NCBI GenBank assembly: GCA_902622875.1
Contig: CACNRW010000002.1
Location: forward strand, 62,001-126,000
Source: an uncultured SAR116 cluster alpha proteobacterium
Lineage (GTDB): Bacteria; Pseudomonadota; Alphaproteobacteria; Puniceispirillales; Marisalimonadaceae
DNA: 64,000 nt
Direction of reading: 5' to 3'
Part shown: positions 54,168 through 63,210 of the stretch, in pieces
How the letters are laid out: the number at the start of each line of letters is the position of its first letter
Position numbering within the stretch: position 1 is the first letter of the stretch
The notes under the pieces: generated by a model
Seen by the model: the letters and a program-made list of their open reading frames with translations, nothing else
Databases searched by the model: none
Told to the model about the DNA's origin: nothing
Made by a program: the position numbers and the translations under genes

Positions 54168-54950
54168 TTATTCCATATGTCTTCTTGCAATTAAAGAACC
54201 ACCATCTACAGGGATAATTGAACCTGTAATGTAAGAACTTGCTTTTGAACAGAGAAATATAGCAGTTCCGGCCATGTCTTCAGGAACACCAATGCGGCCT
54301 CTTGGAACAGATGATTTAATTTGTTCGCCATATTCTTCAAGAATATGTGCCATCATATTACTTTGAAAAGGTCCTGGAGCGATAGCATTAATATTTATGT
54401 TTCTGTGAGCTAATCTATTAGCCAGAACTCGAGTAAGTTGATGTACTGCAGCTTTTGAAGCTGGGTAGGAATACGTCTCTGCTCTTGGTATACCTATTCC
54501 ATCAATGGAACCTACATTTATTACCCTTGATGGATCAGAATTATTTCCAGATTGCTCTAATATTTTTGCTAACTTTTGAATTAAAAAAAACACTGATTTT
54601 ACATTAGTATCCATTACTTTATCCCAACCATTTTCAGGAAATTCGTCAAGGGATGCACCCCATGCTGCTCCAGCATTATTTACTAAGAAATTAAATTGTT
54701 TTTCATTCTTTTTAATATGTTTAACTAACTCGTCCATTTCATTCATGTCAGTTAGATCAGCAGGTATAGAAATACACTCCCCAAATTTAGATAATTCATC
54801 AGCTTTAAGATTACATTGTTCTGATTTTCTTGAGGTAATGTAAGTTTTTACACCATTTTTTACAAACCCTTCAGCTATCATGGCGCCAATACCCCTTGAT
54901 CCTCCTGTTACAAGAGCTACTTTACCCTTAACATTAAATAAGTCTTTCAT
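54168..54950 (-). CDS. SDR-family oxidoreductase, canonical
   Basis: The 260-residue enzyme has TGGSRGIGAMIAEGF for cofactor binding, NNAGAAWGA, the active-site YSYPASKAAVH with Tyr and Lys intact, and the end SYITGSIIPVDGG. It is a regular NAD(P)-dependent dehydrogenase, perhaps of a 3-hydroxyacyl or alicyclic alcohol. AAGGG precedes the ATG. It is convergent with the DmdB-like ligase (10 nt between stops) and divergent from the ACAD11-like set, with a 132-base AT-rich gap that holds no clear motif. Confidence 0.92.
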   Translation of the reverse strand: MKDLFNVKGKVALVTGGSRGIGAMIAEGFVKNGVKTYITSRKSEQCNLKADELSKFGECISIPADLTDMNEMDELVKHIKKNEKQFNFLVNNAGAAWGASLDEFPENGWDKVMDTNVKSVFFLIQKLAKILEQSGNNSDPSRVINVGSIDGIGIPRAETYSYPASKAAVHQLTRVLANRLAHRNININAIAPGPFQSNMMAHILEEYGEQIKSSVPRGRIGVPEDMAGTAIFLCSKASSYITGSIIPVDGGSLIARRHME

Positions 54951-55082
54951 GTTATCCCTTAAAAGTATTAAGATTTGTTATAATATTTACTAGTTATCCT
55001 TTTATTTAACTCTATAAAAAGTTATAAAATTATCATAGCATTTTTATATTTAAAATTATTTAGAAATATATCGTAAATTATT

Positions 55083-56141
55083 ATGGCTTATAAAGAACAA
55101 GAGCTTATAGATGTTAGAAAAGATGAACAATTAGACTTAGGAAATGTTCGTTCATATCTAGAAAATAATTTAAAATTAGCATTTAATAATTTAACGTCTC
55201 TTCAGTTTTCTGGAGGGCATGCTAACTTAACTTATTTATTAAAATTAGACGAAAAAGAATATGTTTTAAGAAGACCTCCGCTAGGGCCTATTGCTCCATC
55301 TTCACATGATATGTATAGAGAGCATAAGGTTCAATCAAGTTTGAATACCTTATTTCCTCTAGCTCCAAAAAGTTTATACTTTTGTGATGACGAAACAATT
55401 ATTGGGTCAAAATTTCATATTATTGAAAGAAGAAATGGATTTGTCATAAGAAAACAATTTGAGCCTTATATTTCTCCATTAGAAGAGAATTTGAGAAAAA
55501 TTAGTTTTAAAATCATCGATATTCTCTCAGATTTACATAAAATTAACCCAGATGAAGTTGGTTTAGGTGATTTAGGAAAACCTAATGGTTTTGTTTTAAG
55601 GCAATTAAATGGTTGGGAAGAAAGATGGAAAAAATCTACTGACAACGAAATTGTTAAATCTAGGTTTGATAAATTAATAGACTTTTTAAGATCAAACTTA
55701 CCTGAACCACAAGCAACGACTATTTTACATAACGATTTCAAGTTAGATAATATTATGTGGAGTAATTCAGACCCATTTGATCCAATTGCAGTATTTGACT
55801 GGGATATGTGCACTAGGGGTGATCCATTAATGGATTTAGGTCATATGTTAAATTATTGGATAGATGAAACAGATAATGAAGACTGTAAATTAATAACTTC
55901 AATGCCTGTAGATAAAATCTCATATCCCACAAGAAAAGAGATTATAGATTATTATTCTAATAAAACTGGCTTTAATGTTGAAAATATTAACTGGTATTAT
56001 GCTTTTGGAGCATTTAAACTTGCTGTGATATTACAACAAATTTTTTATAGGTATCAAAAGGGACAGACGCATGATGAGAGATTTTCCAATTTTGGAAAAA
56101 GAATTGATGCTCTTATAAAAAGAGCAAATAATGTATTTTAA
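55083..56141 (+). CDS. Aminoglycoside-phosphotransferase-like acyl-CoA kinase (ACAD10/11 N-terminal type)
   Basis: The 352-residue protein kinase-like fold has [34 protein letters not shown], the catalytic loop HNDFKLDN and the metal-binding segment [17 protein letters not shown]. This RRPP...PSAHD type is the N-terminal domain of human ACAD10/ACAD11 and is related to LvaA of levulinate catabolism, which phosphorylates the 4-hydroxyl of 4-hydroxyacyl-CoA. The next gene, 17 nt downstream, is an ACAD11-like dehydrogenase, the natural partner. I infer ATP-dependent removal of a 4-hydroxyl group before beta-oxidation; it is not an antibiotic resistance gene. Confidence 0.9.
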   Translation: MAYKEQELIDVRKDEQLDLGNVRSYLENNLKLAFNNLTSLQFSGGHANLTYLLKLDEKEYVLRRPPLGPIAPSSHDMYREHKVQSSLNTLFPLAPKSLYFCDDETIIGSKFHIIERRNGFVIRKQFEPYISPLEENLRKISFKIIDILSDLHKINPDEVGLGDLGKPNGFVLRQLNGWEERWKKSTDNEIVKSRFDKLIDFLRSNLPEPQATTILHNDFKLDNIMWSNSDPFDPIAVFDWDMCTRGDPLMDLGHMLNYWIDETDNEDCKLITSMPVDKISYPTRKEIIDYYSNKTGFNVENINWYYAFGAFKLAVILQQIFYRYQKGQTHDERFSNFGKRIDALIKRANNVF

Positions 56142-56158
56142 TAAGCCTAGAGGATGAA

Positions 56159-57361
56159 ATGAACTTTGAAAATTCAGAAAAAGTAAAAGATTTACAAGAA
56201 AAAATTACAAATTTTATGAATGAAAACGTCTACGAAAGCGAAGAAATTTATAAAAGTCAAGTTGAAGAAGGAGGTAGATGGTGTATTCCTCAGATAATGG
56301 AAGATCTAAAGTCTAAAGCTAAATCACAAGGATTGTGGAATTTATTTTTGCCAGAAAGTGACTTAGGTGCTGGTTTAACAAATACAGAATATGCCCCTTT
56401 ATGTGAAATTATGGGACGCTCTCCAATTGGAGCTGAAGTTTTTAATTGCTCTGCTCCAGATACCGGTAATATGGAGGTTTTAGTTAGATACGGAACTGAG
56501 GCACAAAAAGAAGAATGGTTAACACCTTTGCTTAATGGTGAAATTCGTTCTTCTTTTGCCATGACTGAACCTGAAGTCGCATCATCGGATGCATCTAACA
56601 TCCAAGGAAGCATTGTAAGAGAGAGTGATCATTACATCATAAATGCAAAAAAATGGTGGACTTCAGGAGCAATGGATCCTAGGTGCAAAATAATGATTTT
56701 TATGGGTAAAACAGACCCCAATGCTGATAAATATAAGCAACAATCAATGATTTTAGTTCCTTTTGATACTCCTGGTGTAAAGGTGCTTAGGCATTTACCG
56801 GTTTTTGGTTATGATCATGCGCCGCATGGTCACGCAGAGGTTGAATTCAAAGATGTATCAGTTCCTGTTTCTAATATTCTATTGGGTGAGGGTAGGGGGT
56901 TTGAGATTGCTCAAGGACGATTAGGTCCCGGAAGGATTCATCATTGCATGCGATTGATTGGTCAAGCTGAAAGAGCCTTAGAGTTAATGATTTCACGTGC
57001 AAAATCTAGAGTTGCTTTTGGAAAGCCAATTGCTCAACAAGGTGTTGTTATGAATGCTATAGCTGACAGTAGAGCTGAAATCGAGCAGGCTAGATTGTTA
57101 GTTCTTAAAACTGCTCACATGATGGATACAGTTGGAAATAAAATTGCAAGAAAAGAAATTTCTATGATCAAAGTTATAGCACCTAATATGGCTACTAGAG
57201 TAATTGATAGAGCTATACAAGTTCATGGTGGAGGTGGAGTGACCTCTGACTTTCCTTTATCTTATGCATATGGTTACGCAAGAGCATTAAGATTAGCTGA
57301 CGGTCCAGATGAAGTTCATAATATGAGCGTTGCAAAATTAGAGATGAGAGACAAAAATTAG
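56159..57361 (+). CDS. Acyl-CoA dehydrogenase, ACAD10/11 type
   Basis: The 400-residue flavoprotein has [49 protein letters not shown] and [17 protein letters not shown], a pattern specific to the ACAD10/11-like subgroup. At the usual catalytic-Glu site (YEGT in MCAD) it reads LADGPDEVH, placing Asp there. AGAGG lies before the ATG. It works next to the kinase encoded 17 nt upstream; in mammals both activities sit in one chain. In 4-hydroxyacyl catabolism such a protein may eliminate phosphate or rearrange the phosphorylated acyl-CoA and not oxidise it. Confidence 0.92.
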   Translation: MNFENSEKVKDLQEKITNFMNENVYESEEIYKSQVEEGGRWCIPQIMEDLKSKAKSQGLWNLFLPESDLGAGLTNTEYAPLCEIMGRSPIGAEVFNCSAPDTGNMEVLVRYGTEAQKEEWLTPLLNGEIRSSFAMTEPEVASSDASNIQGSIVRESDHYIINAKKWWTSGAMDPRCKIMIFMGKTDPNADKYKQQSMILVPFDTPGVKVLRHLPVFGYDHAPHGHAEVEFKDVSVPVSNILLGEGRGFEIAQGRLGPGRIHHCMRLIGQAERALELMISRAKSRVAFGKPIAQQGVVMNAIADSRAEIEQARLLVLKTAHMMDTVGNKIARKEISMIKVIAPNMATRVIDRAIQVHGGGGVTSDFPLSYAYGYARALRLADGPDEVHNMSVAKLEMRDKN

Positions 57362-57386
57362 GAAATTTCCTATTAATAATTATATT

Positions 57387-58643
57387 ATGAATACTCAACA
57401 AATAGAAACATTTAAAGGTCTTGTTAAATCTAATGATATCAGTGATTTAGGGTTTTTAAAAAGATCTAGTTCTACAAAATTTTTTGAAGACGCAACTCAT
57501 TTTACAAAAGCAGTTTTGAAAGATTTAATAATAGATAGCGAAAAGCATTTAGAAACTGAATATTTTGATACATCAATATTTGAGCATAATACAATATATG
57601 TTAGTTCAGATCTTAAATTAGAATCTCAAGATAAAATTAAAATAACTCACAGTTTATTTTTATTAAATATAGATAATAATAGTCAAGATCAAATATTATC
57701 GAAGCAATTTCTAGCCTTAATTAGTAAAAATATTGATAAATCATTTAAGATTAATCTAAAAAATTCAAATGGTATTTACACTGCTTTTAAGGATTTGGTT
57801 AGAAAAGAAGATTGTGATCAAATGTCTCACATGAATGTCCAATATTATTTCGGAAAACATGCAGACGCAATTAAATGCCTTTTTAATAAAATTAATAGCT
57901 TCTCTACAAAAAAGATTAAATATAAAATTTTAAATGAAAGATGTATTTTTAGTCGTGAAGTTCGTTTAAATTCCGTGCTAGAGATAGTTTTCAAAGTTAA
58001 ATCTATTGAAGATAATGAACTTTTATTATTAAGCAAAGTTTACAGCATAGATCATGAAAACGTATCAGCTTACTTTGAGACGTCTATCTCGTTGGTTGTA
58101 AATAAACAAATTAAAGAAATAATTTCACATTTATTTTCTTCAAGTCATTCTACATTTTTGAATGAATTAGATTTTTCAAATTTAAGGCCACTAACTGATA
58201 ATAGACCGTCGCAAAATTATTCTAAAAATGCATTTATTAGCTGTAAAAGTGCAGTTAACACTTGGGACTTAGACCATGAGGCAATGGGATCAAGTCAATT
58301 TAAAATAGGTTGTATTTCTGATGCAGCAACTCACTTATTTACATATTGTGGAGCAGATTTTAATTGGAGAAATGAATATGATATTGGATCGGCTGCATTA
58401 GATTATTCTGTAAGATATTTTAAAGATGCTTCACTTGGAATGGCAGTTACAATGCATACCAACTTTACAAAGATAGGAAACAAATCACTTAAATTTATTC
58501 ATCACATGGTAGATGATAGTACTGGCGATGTAATAATGGATATTGAGGTTGTTGCAGTTTTATTTGACTTAAAAAAAAGAAAATCAATCGTTGTCCCAGA
58601 CGATTTTAGAGATAAAGCTTCTAAATTGTTAATAGATAACTAA
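57387..58643 (+). CDS. Double-hotdog thioesterase-like protein with unassigned N-terminal region
   Basis: The 418-residue protein has a first hotdog domain from about residue 135 (VRKEDCDQMSHMNVQYYFG, the 4HBT/acyl-ACP-thioesterase start with Asp and His) and a second at about 280-400 (VNTWDLDHEAMGSSQF, then MHTNFTKIGNKSLKFIHHM). The first 130 residues are not clearly similar to anything I recognise; the stretch TIYVSSDLKLESQDKIKITHS could be a decayed third hotdog. It lies 25 nt after the ACAD11-like gene and probably releases an acid from its CoA ester. It overlaps the convergent acyl-CoA dehydrogenase gene by 4 nt at the stops. Confidence 0.8.
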   Translation: MNTQQIETFKGLVKSNDISDLGFLKRSSSTKFFEDATHFTKAVLKDLIIDSEKHLETEYFDTSIFEHNTIYVSSDLKLESQDKIKITHSLFLLNIDNNSQDQILSKQFLALISKNIDKSFKINLKNSNGIYTAFKDLVRKEDCDQMSHMNVQYYFGKHADAIKCLFNKINSFSTKKIKYKILNERCIFSREVRLNSVLEIVFKVKSIEDNELLLLSKVYSIDHENVSAYFETSISLVVNKQIKEIISHLFSSSHSTFLNELDFSNLRPLTDNRPSQNYSKNAFISCKSAVNTWDLDHEAMGSSQFKIGCISDAATHLFTYCGADFNWRNEYDIGSAALDYSVRYFKDASLGMAVTMHTNFTKIGNKSLKFIHHMVDDSTGDVIMDIEVVAVLFDLKKRKSIVVPDDFRDKASKLLIDN

Positions 58644-59758
58644 TTCGAACTTAATAACTTAAATCTGTCTCTATGATAATCTGCATCGCCCATTAAATGA
58701 TCAATCATAATGAGTCTCTTTGCGTAATGTGCAACAGAATACTCCCATGTCATTGCTATTCCACCATGTAGTTGTATTGACTCCTCAGCTATAAGTTTAC
58801 CAACTCTTCCTACTAAATTTTTTGCAGCAGATATATTCTTATCTCGTGTAGATGAATTAGTTTCAAATGTTGAAGATGCTAACATTACTGCAGACCTTAC
58901 TTGTTCAATTTCAAGCATCATATCTACCATTCTATGTTGTATACTTTGGAAAGACCCAATAGACTTGCCAAATTGTTTTCTAGTTTTCAAATATTCGAGT
59001 GTTAAATCAAAACATACTTGCATTATACCAACAGCTTCTGCCGAAAGAGCAAGTGCACCTGTAGAATTTGCTTTGATAATACACTCAAGAGCTAGATCAT
59101 CTTTACATAATAATTCAGCGTTTATGTTGTCAAAGTTTAACTCAGCAGATCTATAACCGTCTATTGTATTATAGGATCTATTATTAATTTGATTATTATC
59201 AACTAAAAATAAACCAATACCATTTTTATCGTTAATTTTTCCTTCTATTCTGGCAGAAATTATAACTTTATCTGCAGAATCACCATTAATTACAAAAGAT
59301 TTACTCCCATTTATTTTCCAGTTTTCATTTTCGAAAAAGGCTTTGCTTTCTACGAAATGGTCGTCATATCTATTATTCATTTCCATATGAGCAAATGATA
59401 CTAATAATTCTCCGTCAATAATTTGATTTATTAATTCAGTTTTAGGATTTTTTATAGAAGACAAAATTGTACTTGATAACAAGCCAGAGGATAAAAATGG
59501 TTCAATGCATAATGATTTTCCAATTAATTCAAATATTATGCTGATATCCTCACCTGAGCCTCCTAGACCTCCAAAGATTGGCGAAATCAAGCCGCTTATT
59601 ACACCTAAATTTGAACTTTCTTTCCAAAATTCCCTAGAAAAGCCGTCATTCATGTCAAGGTTTTCACTTCTTTTTTTGATATCTTTATAACTATTTTCAA
59701 AAAAACGAGCTACGGTTTCCTGAAGCATTTTTCTTTCTTCAGATAATGAAAAATCCAT
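58640..59758 (-). CDS. Acyl-CoA dehydrogenase, probable non-catalytic partner subunit
   Basis: The 372-residue ACAD-fold protein starts MDFSLSEERKMLQETVARFF and has FGGLGGSGEDISIIFE, LKTRKQFGKSIGSFQSIQHRM and QLHGGIAMTWEY. At the helix-G position where its neighbour has FERTG with a candidate catalytic Glu, this protein reads KANSTGALAL, so the base is missing; the C-terminal YEGT motif is absent as well. It lies 9 nt after a catalytic-looking ACAD gene. Such pairs form alpha2beta2 enzymes in steroid and branched-acid degradation. AGGA precedes the ATG. Confidence 0.9.
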   Translation of the reverse strand: MDFSLSEERKMLQETVARFFENSYKDIKKRSENLDMNDGFSREFWKESSNLGVISGLISPIFGGLGGSGEDISIIFELIGKSLCIEPFLSSGLLSSTILSSIKNPKTELINQIIDGELLVSFAHMEMNNRYDDHFVESKAFFENENWKINGSKSFVINGDSADKVIISARIEGKINDKNGIGLFLVDNNQINNRSYNTIDGYRSAELNFDNINAELLCKDDLALECIIKANSTGALALSAEAVGIMQVCFDLTLEYLKTRKQFGKSIGSFQSIQHRMVDMMLEIEQVRSAVMLASSTFETNSSTRDKNISAAKNLVGRVGKLIAEESIQLHGGIAMTWEYSVAHYAKRLIMIDHLMGDADYHRDRFKLLSSN

Positions 59759-59767
59759 TCTTATTTC

Positions 59768-60964
59768 CTATAAACCAAATGATGCTTTTGCGACTATATT
59801 TTTTTGGATTTCATTAGATCCACCATAAATAGAAATTTTTCGCATATTAAAATACTGCTTTGCAATAGGGCCCGCATATTCTGGTCCAATTGGCATTTCA
59901 TTCCATCCTTCATCAAATTGTTCGGGTAAATATGGTAAAGCTTGCGGTCCAAGAGCCTTTCTAAGTAATTCAGTTGTTTTCTGTCTTACAAGTGTTCCTT
60001 TAATTTTAAGTAAAGAACTTTCCATTCCCGGTGCTTTGCCTTCCGTTGCAGCGCTGACCGTTCTAAGGTTAAAAATTTCCATGGCTAATAGATCTATTTC
60101 TAATTCAGCAACTTCTGAAGAAAACATAGGATCTTCAATTAATGGTTTTCCATTTTTCATTGATTTTCTTGAAACCATTTTTAAGTGATTTAAAGCCGAT
60201 TTTGAATTGGGAACACCAGCTATTCCGGTTCTTTCAAAAGTTAGTAAATATTTTGCATATGTCCAGCCTTCATTTTCTTTTCCAACCAGATTTTTTTTAG
60301 GAACTTTAACATCAGTGAACCAAACCTCATTAACTTCATGTTCACCATCGAGTGTAATTATTGGTTTAACTTCAACACCTGGAGAGTACATATCTATAAG
60401 AAGAAAAGAAATTCCTAATTGGGGTTTAACATTAAGATCAGTTTTAACAAGACAAAAAATCTTATCAGCATGATGACCTAAAGTTGTCCAAGTTTTCTGT
60501 CCATTAACTAAATAATGGTCACCTTTATTTATCGCTGTTGTTTTAAGACTTGCAAGATCAGAGCCTGCTCCAGGTTCAGAATATCCCTGAGCCCACCAAT
60601 CCTCGTTATTTAAAATCCTTGGAAGATAATAATTTTTTTGTTCTTCTGATCCAAACTCAATCAAGACTGGACCTAACATATTTACACCAAATGGTACAAT
60701 TCTTGGTGCTGATGCCTTTACAATTTCTTCTTCAAATATGTGCTTTTCAATTGCATTCCACCCAGTTCCACCATATTCTTCGGGCCAATGCCAAGCAATC
60801 CAACCCTTTTTACTTAAATTATTCATAAATAATTCATAATCTTCTTTTGTGAGTCTCTGGTATTTTCTTACTTTTTCAGATAAGTACTTTGGAAGCGTCT
60901 CTTTAAGCCAATTTCTTACTTCTATTCGAAATTTTTCTTCTTTTTTAGAATATTCAAAATTCAT
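59768..60964 (-). CDS. Acyl-CoA dehydrogenase, probable catalytic subunit
   Basis: The 398-residue flavoprotein has WPEEYGGTGWNAIEK, GYSEPGAGSDLASLKT, NGQKTWTTLGHHAD and the end IYGGSNEIQKNIVAKASFGL. Glu244 in LLTFERTGIAG occupies the isovaleryl-CoA-dehydrogenase-type base position. It oxidises an acyl-CoA to the 2-enoyl-CoA and passes electrons to ETF. The next gene encodes the Glu-less partner. The upstream region shared with the divergent CoA-transferase genes is 88 nt long. Confidence 0.92.
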   Translation of the reverse strand: MNFEYSKKEEKFRIEVRNWLKETLPKYLSEKVRKYQRLTKEDYELFMNNLSKKGWIAWHWPEEYGGTGWNAIEKHIFEEEIVKASAPRIVPFGVNMLGPVLIEFGSEEQKNYYLPRILNNEDWWAQGYSEPGAGSDLASLKTTAINKGDHYLVNGQKTWTTLGHHADKIFCLVKTDLNVKPQLGISFLLIDMYSPGVEVKPIITLDGEHEVNEVWFTDVKVPKKNLVGKENEGWTYAKYLLTFERTGIAGVPNSKSALNHLKMVSRKSMKNGKPLIEDPMFSSEVAELEIDLLAMEIFNLRTVSAATEGKAPGMESSLLKIKGTLVRQKTTELLRKALGPQALPYLPEQFDEGWNEMPIGPEYAGPIAKQYFNMRKISIYGGSNEIQKNIVAKASFGL

Positions 60965-61052
60965 TTTTAATTACCATTCAGTTTGATACAATTTTAGTGT
61001 ATAGGTTTGTTATAACATTCAATAAAAAAATACAACAATATGAAAGGTTAGA

Positions 61053-61766
61053 ATGCAAATCAACAAAATAAAGAAAGATATGACCGAAATTTTATCAGAT
61101 GTATTTGATGGAGCAACAATAATGGTTGGCGGTTTTGGTGAAGCGGGAAGCCCAATTGAATTATTGCACGGGTTAATTGATAAAGGTACGAAGGATTTAA
61201 CAATTATTGCTAATAACTCAGGAAATGGAAAAGTGGGTCTTGGTGCGTTAATTGGTCAAAGACAGGTCAAAAAAGTTATTTGTTCTTTTGCAAGATCTGC
61301 TAAAGGAGTTACTTTCCCAGAATTGTATAATAAAGGTGAAATCGAATTAGAAGTTGTTCCACAAGGGACATTGGCGGAGAGAATTAGGGCAGCTGGGTCA
61401 GGTATACCTGGATTCTATACTGCAACTGGGGTTGGTACTCCTTTAGCCAAAGGTAAAGAAGAAAAAATTTTTAATGGAAAAAAATATATACTTGAACAAG
61501 CTTTAAAAGCAGATTTTGCATTTGTTAAAGCAGAAACGGCTGATAGATATGGCAACCTCACATACAATAAAACTGCTAGGAACTTTAACCCAATAATGTG
61601 TATGGCAGCAGACATATCATTAGTTCAAGTAAAAAATATTTTAGAACCAAGCGAAATAAACCCTGAACATGTTATTACACCAGGTATTTTTGTTCAAAGT
61701 CTTATTAATATAGAAAATCCTATTATTGAGACCAATGCTATCGAGGAAGGGATGACATATCCATGA
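61053..61766 (+). CDS. 3-oxoacid CoA-transferase subunit A (PcaI-like)
   Basis: The 237-residue family I CoA-transferase alpha subunit has TIMVGGFGEAGSPIELLHGL, NNSGNGKVGLGALIGQRQVK and a TGVGTPLAKGKE segment. This form is usual for 3-oxoadipate or acetoacetate CoA-transferases. AAAGG precedes the ATG. It overlaps the B-subunit gene by 4 nt. It could move CoA from succinyl-CoA to a 3-oxo acid, or in reverse release the product of aromatic breakdown. Confidence 0.93.
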   Translation: MQINKIKKDMTEILSDVFDGATIMVGGFGEAGSPIELLHGLIDKGTKDLTIIANNSGNGKVGLGALIGQRQVKKVICSFARSAKGVTFPELYNKGEIELEVVPQGTLAERIRAAGSGIPGFYTATGVGTPLAKGKEEKIFNGKKYILEQALKADFAFVKAETADRYGNLTYNKTARNFNPIMCMAADISLVQVKNILEPSEINPEHVITPGIFVQSLINIENPIIETNAIEEGMTYP

Positions 61767-62419
61767 CAAATATAAATACAAAGGATTTAATTAAGGGATG
61801 GGATAGAAATACAATTGCATCGAAAATAGCAAATGATTTGCCTCATTCCTCATATGTAAATCTTGGTATTGGCATGCCAGAATTAGTATCTCAATACATT
61901 AAAGAAGATAGAGAAATAATTTATCATTCAGAAAATGGCTTATTAGGAATGGGACCATCACCAAATGAGAACGAAATTGATTTAGACCTCATAAATGCTG
62001 GTAAAAAACCAGTTTCTATCCTTCCAGGAGGGAGTTTTTGTCATCATGCGGACAGCTTTTCTATGATAAGAGGAGGGCATATTGATTACTGTATACTTGG
62101 GGCAATGGAAATTTCAGTTACAGGAGATCTTGCAAATTGGTCAACTGGTAAAGGCATACCTGCAGTAGGCGGTGCTATGGATCTAGTTGCAGGAGCTAAA
62201 AACGTGTTTGTAATGACACAGCATTTGACCAGAGAAGGAAAGCCTAAACTGGTTCAAAAGTGTACGTTACCACTTACAGGAGCAGGCGTTGTTTCTAGAA
62301 TTTATTCAGATTACGCAGTGCTAGATATAACAGATGACGGTTTTAAAGTAATTCAGTTAAATGAAGATATAACAATTGAATATCTTCAAAGTGTAACGGA
62401 CGGAAATATATATCAGTAA
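61763..62419 (+). CDS. 3-oxoacid CoA-transferase subunit B (PcaJ-like)
   Basis: The 218-residue beta subunit shows YVNLGIGMPELVSQYI and HSENGLLGMGPSP, which contains the catalytic Glu that forms the glutamyl-CoA intermediate, then GGSFCHHADSFSMIRGGHID. Length and motifs are standard. Translational coupling to subunit A is evident from the ATGA-type overlap. The pair is convergent with the RraA-family gene. Confidence 0.94.
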   Translation: MTNINTKDLIKGWDRNTIASKIANDLPHSSYVNLGIGMPELVSQYIKEDREIIYHSENGLLGMGPSPNENEIDLDLINAGKKPVSILPGGSFCHHADSFSMIRGGHIDYCILGAMEISVTGDLANWSTGKGIPAVGGAMDLVAGAKNVFVMTQHLTREGKPKLVQKCTLPLTGAGVVSRIYSDYAVLDITDDGFKVIQLNEDITIEYLQSVTDGNIYQ

Positions 62420-62420
62420 T

Positions 62421-63125
62421 TTAATCCTCATATATAACCTGATCAGTGTTGATATAGTTTAGAGCTTTTTGAGAAATTTTTAGCCCATTTCTTACTTTTT
62501 CATCCATGGCATTTTCTAATTCAATAATTCTATGTAACTTTTCTATAACTTCATCAATTTTGTTAAACGGAACTACAGTAACTCCGTCAGCATCAGCCAC
62601 AATGATATCTCCTGAGTGAATGGTTTTACCACCGATTTCAGTTGGATATCCAATTTTTGCTGGACCACTATTATATGGAGAATTTGGATTTAATCCTGTA
62701 CAAAAGCAACTAAGGCCAGTTTTTACAATACCCTCTAAATCTCTCATAGGACCATCGGTTACAAGACCTACTCCTCCATTATTTTTAATCATTCCTACAA
62801 TTCTATCACCAACTGCTGCAGAGCCTTGAAAACCACTAACCCCATTTACAATAATGTCTCCTGTTTGTATTTCACTTAGCGCAATTGACATTCCAAGTAC
62901 ATCTGCTGCACCAGAAAAAACTGTTAATGCAGGTCCAACAATATGTTTAACATTTTTACCTGGAAAATGAAGAGGTTTGATATTTGTATCCAGAGCTGCA
63001 TAACCGTTCAAAGCATCACATATAAATCCCGTTGGGATATCTTTAAAATTTTTAAGCTGTTTTATTGAAGGTCTATTTCTACTAGATGATTTTTTTATTT
63101 GTATTAGGGGTGGGTTTTCTATCAT
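62421..63125 (-). CDS. RraA-family protein, likely 4-hydroxy-4-methyl-2-oxoglutarate/4-carboxy-4-hydroxy-2-oxoadipate aldolase type
   Basis: The 234-residue protein has VNGVSGFQGSAAVGDRIVG, VTDGPMRDLEGI with the catalytic Arg-Asp pair (GxxRD) and IIVADADGVTVVP, typical of metal-dependent class II pyruvate aldolases of the HMG/CHA family and of RraA-like proteins. HMG/CHA aldolases end protocatechuate/gallate 4,5-cleavage pathways. Seen here beside a PcaIJ-like transferase, an aldolase or decarboxylase in organic acid catabolism fits better than RNase E regulation. The N-terminus is extended relative to RraA. A GAG-rich Shine-Dalgarno sequence precedes the ATG. Confidence 0.86.
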   Translation of the reverse strand: MIENPPLIQIKKSSSRNRPSIKQLKNFKDIPTGFICDALNGYAALDTNIKPLHFPGKNVKHIVGPALTVFSGAADVLGMSIALSEIQTGDIIVNGVSGFQGSAAVGDRIVGMIKNNGGVGLVTDGPMRDLEGIVKTGLSCFCTGLNPNSPYNSGPAKIGYPTEIGGKTIHSGDIIVADADGVTVVPFNKIDEVIEKLHRIIELENAMDEKVRNGLKISQKALNYINTDQVIYED

Positions 63126-63210
63126 TTTTTCTCAATAATCTATTTATTTAATTAATTATTCATTCATAACATGTTAAATTAAAAACTCTAATAAATTTAT
63201 GGAGTACATT

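Noticed and set aside
55083-56141. Aminoglycoside resistance phosphotransferase
   Set aside because: The RRPP and PSSHD motifs and the adjacent ACAD gene place it in the ACAD10/11 acyl-CoA kinase group.
62421-63125. RraA as regulator of RNase E
   Set aside because: The extended N-terminus and the position next to a PcaIJ-like CoA transferase favour an aldolase-type catabolic role.
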